From assembly GCF_000426605.1 (NCBI RefSeq), contig NZ_AUFR01000033.1, forward strand, positions 1 to 33,811: 33,811 bases of DNA, read 5' to 3'. The position numbers were made by a program, and so were the translations under genes. The stretch comes from Propionibacterium acidifaciens DSM 21887 (GTDB taxonomy: Bacteria > Actinomycetota > Actinomycetes > Propionibacteriales > Propionibacteriaceae). Numbering within the stretch: position 1 is the stretch's first letter; every line of letters begins with the position of its first letter. This document shows, piece after piece, positions 32,515 through 33,811 of the stretch. The notes beneath the pieces are model-generated. The model made no database searches, was not told where the DNA came from, and saw only the letters and a program-made list of their open reading frames with translations.

Positions 32515-33193
32515 GGGGATCCTCCGGTGTCGGGAACGGGCCGGTGAGCGCACCGCCCTTCAACACGTGGACGCTGCTGCTGCATCTCGTGAAGGACTCG
32601 GCGATGTGCGAGCTGAGGAGGACGGACCGTCCCCCGTCCCGTGCCGCCGAGATGGATTCGTACAGGAACTCGGTCGCCGTGAAGTCCAGGAAGTCGACTG
32701 GTTCGTCGAGCAGCAGCAGGGGCGTCGAGACGTAGAACGCGGCTATCAGGTTCGCCTTCTTCCGTGATCCACTCGACAGTTCGGAGAAGACGGTCGTGAA
32801 ATAGCTTTCGAAGCGGAACCCGCGCACCAGGGAATCGAGCCGGGCCGTGTCGTGCGGCATCCCGTACGCTCGTTCGATGAATCGGATGAAGCAGGGCAGA
32901 TCCCAGGTCGGGAAGGATGTTTCCTCGGTCAGGCTCAGATATCGCTGGCGCTTGAACAGTTCACTTCGCGGGGTGGTCGGCATCCCGTTGAGAAGAAACT
33001 TCTCACAGCTCATTCCTCGGTGCACCGAGCTGATCGTCAGCAGGAGCGTGGTTTTCCCGGCGCCATTGGCCCCGAGCAGGCCGATGACCTCTCCGGGGGC
33101 GATCTCGATGCGGACGTCCCTGAGCACCGGGCGGTCGCGTTCGTACCACGCTGAAAGGCCCTCGATCGTCAGCAGGGGGGAGCCTGGTTTCAT
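32489..33193 (-). CDS. ABC transporter ATP-binding protein (exporter type)
   Basis: 234 residues counted from ATG 33193, which follows GAGGA by 8 bases. ATG 33208 is an in-frame alternative. Walker A is GANGAGKTT (41-49), Walker B LLLLDEPVDFLD and H-loop LLSSHIAES. The signature is the unusual SSGSRKK instead of SGGQ, and no clear Q-loop glutamine is seen where the sequence reads YLSLTEETSFP. These features resemble divergent ATPases of bacteriocin-immunity or small-peptide exporters and of ABC-2-type systems. The membrane partner is the damaged permease gene downstream. GC content is lower than in the metabolic genes, and an IS630 remnant begins right upstream. Confidence 0.88.
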   Translation of the reverse strand: MKPGSPLLTIEGLSAWYERDRPVLRDVRIEIAPGEVIGLLGANGAGKTTLLLTISSVHRGMSCEKFLLNGMPTTPRSELFKRQRYLSLTEETSFPTWDLPCFIRFIERAYGMPHDTARLDSLVRGFRFESYFTTVFSELSSGSRKKANLIAAFYVSTPLLLLDEPVDFLDFTATEFLYESISAARDGGRSVLLSSHIAESFTRCSSSVHVLKGGALTGPFPTPEDPHDVASLIQ

Positions 33194-33197
33194 CGGT

Positions 33198-33811
33198 TCA
33201 GTCCTCATCCATGGTTGTGGACGCCGCGGGTGATGGGTCGTCGTCGGGCCGTTTCCCTAAGCGGTCCCTTGCAGCTATGGCTGACATGAAACGAAATCGT
33301 TTCTGGTTTCGCGGGGCGGGGAGGTGCTCGAAGTCGTGGTCGAAGGCGCGGCCGGTGACGTGTGAGGCGAACGTGCCGAGGGTTTCTTCGGGGGTCTCGT
33401 GCTGGATGGTCGCGATGTTGTTCTTGGCCGTGTTCCGGACGTGCTCGGCGGGGTTGTGGTCGGGTGTGTACGGCGGCAGGAAGATCGTGGTGATGCGCTC
33501 CAGCAGCTGGCCCGGCTCGTGGAGGCCGGTCAACGCTTTCGCATGGTGGAATCGGGCGTTGTCCGGGACGACCGCGATCTTCTCTGTCTCGGTTTCGCGT
33601 TGGAGTCGTTCCAGCGCAAGGATTGTCTGCTCGGTGTTCTGGTTCTGCTCGGTCGGGTACGGCGTGACTTTTTTGCTGGTCAGCGAGAGGGCGCCGAAGA
33701 AGGGCCGAAGAAGGACTGGGACGTCTTCTGCCGGTCCACGGACGGTCTGGTGCGTTGTCCTTTCGGGGGCTGCATGCGGCGGGTCTCGGCCTCGTGCTCC
33801 AAGCGGACCTC
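33198..33811 (-). pseudogene. IS630-family transposase, frameshifted and cut by the window edge
   Basis: The C-terminal part reads SKKVTPYPTEQNQNTEQTIL, then LALERLQRE, KIAVVPDNARFHHAKAL and FLPPYTPDHNPAEHV. These are the DDE_3 motifs with the second catalytic Asp in PDNA and the Glu in NPAEH. The upstream part, in another frame, reads DRQKTSQSFFG and breaks at an 11-bp tandem duplication (33693-33703 and 33704-33714) that shifts the frame by two. The usual W after AEHV is R here. The frame has no stop at the normal end (after KRFRF) and runs on to 33198, next to the ATPase ribosome site. The N-terminus lies outside the window. Confidence 0.82.
33693..33714. repeat. 11-bp tandem duplication inside the IS630 transposase
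   Basis: GCCGAAGAAGG is repeated head to tail at 33693-33703 and 33704-33714. Removing one copy restores a continuous transposase frame (SFFGALSLTSKK). Confidence 0.9.

Noticed and set aside
1-33811. tRNA or rRNA genes
   Set aside because: No T-loop GGTTCGAATCC-type sequences with cloverleaf partners and no rRNA-like stretches were seen.

Overview
The window is very GC-rich with dense GGC/GCC codon use, GGAGG-type ribosome sites, actinobacterial IS3/IS30/IS630 transposase relatives, a DUF1707 protein and a polyphosphate glucokinase. This fits an actinobacterium (Actinomycetota). L-lactate dehydrogenase, an anaerobic C4-dicarboxylate (Dcu) carrier and a PTS polyol pathway point to a sugar-fermenting, probably facultatively anaerobic organism such as a member of the Actinomycetaceae or Propionibacteriaceae. 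The genus cannot be read from the sequence.

Layout. 1-518 is a decayed IS3-family transposase. 600-3742 (minus) is a MacB-type ABC exporter of visibly lower GC, ending in a hairpin. About 4095-4770 is an IS graveyard: an IS3 orfA/orfB remnant abutting an IS30 remnant. 5377-9254 is a catabolic unit: promoter with LacI-like operators, a DapA/NanA-family lyase, a Dcu carrier and a LacI regulator. A convergent ppgK follows (9262-10005), with three 26-bp tandem repeats just upstream of its start.

10324-16532 is a complete galactitol operon: DeoR regulator, PTS IIA, IIB and IIC, galactitol-1-phosphate dehydrogenase, a PfkB sugar-phosphate kinase and a class II aldolase, closed by a perfect 40-bp palindrome. 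Together these would import galactitol as galactitol-1-P, oxidise it to tagatose-6-P, phosphorylate that to tagatose-1,6-bisP and cleave it to triose phosphates. 16654-18039 encodes a membrane-anchored beta-propeller-like protein of unknown role. 18438-22406 is a cobalamin-riboswitch-controlled ABC importer (permease, lipoprotein, ATPase) plus a methyltransferase.

22548-23516 is galE. 23724-24990 is a damaged two-gene module: an OLD/RecF-like AAA ATPase with a one-base frameshift and a partner truncated after about 36 codons. 25042-31100 (minus) holds a DUF1707 protein, a GH31 alpha-glycosidase, a type-B carboxylesterase and ldh. 31367-33193 (minus) is a second ABC exporter whose permease 5' end is broken by a 28-bp tandem duplication and a G7 tract. 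The window ends in a frameshifted IS630 transposase.

The two candidate exporters sit next to transposase debris and look less GC-rich than the metabolic core, which suggests acquired modules. The best leads for something undescribed are the damaged ATPase/partner module, the doubly frameshifted permease, the Dcu-lyase-LacI unit with its leader structures, and the helically phased operator array of the galactitol operon.
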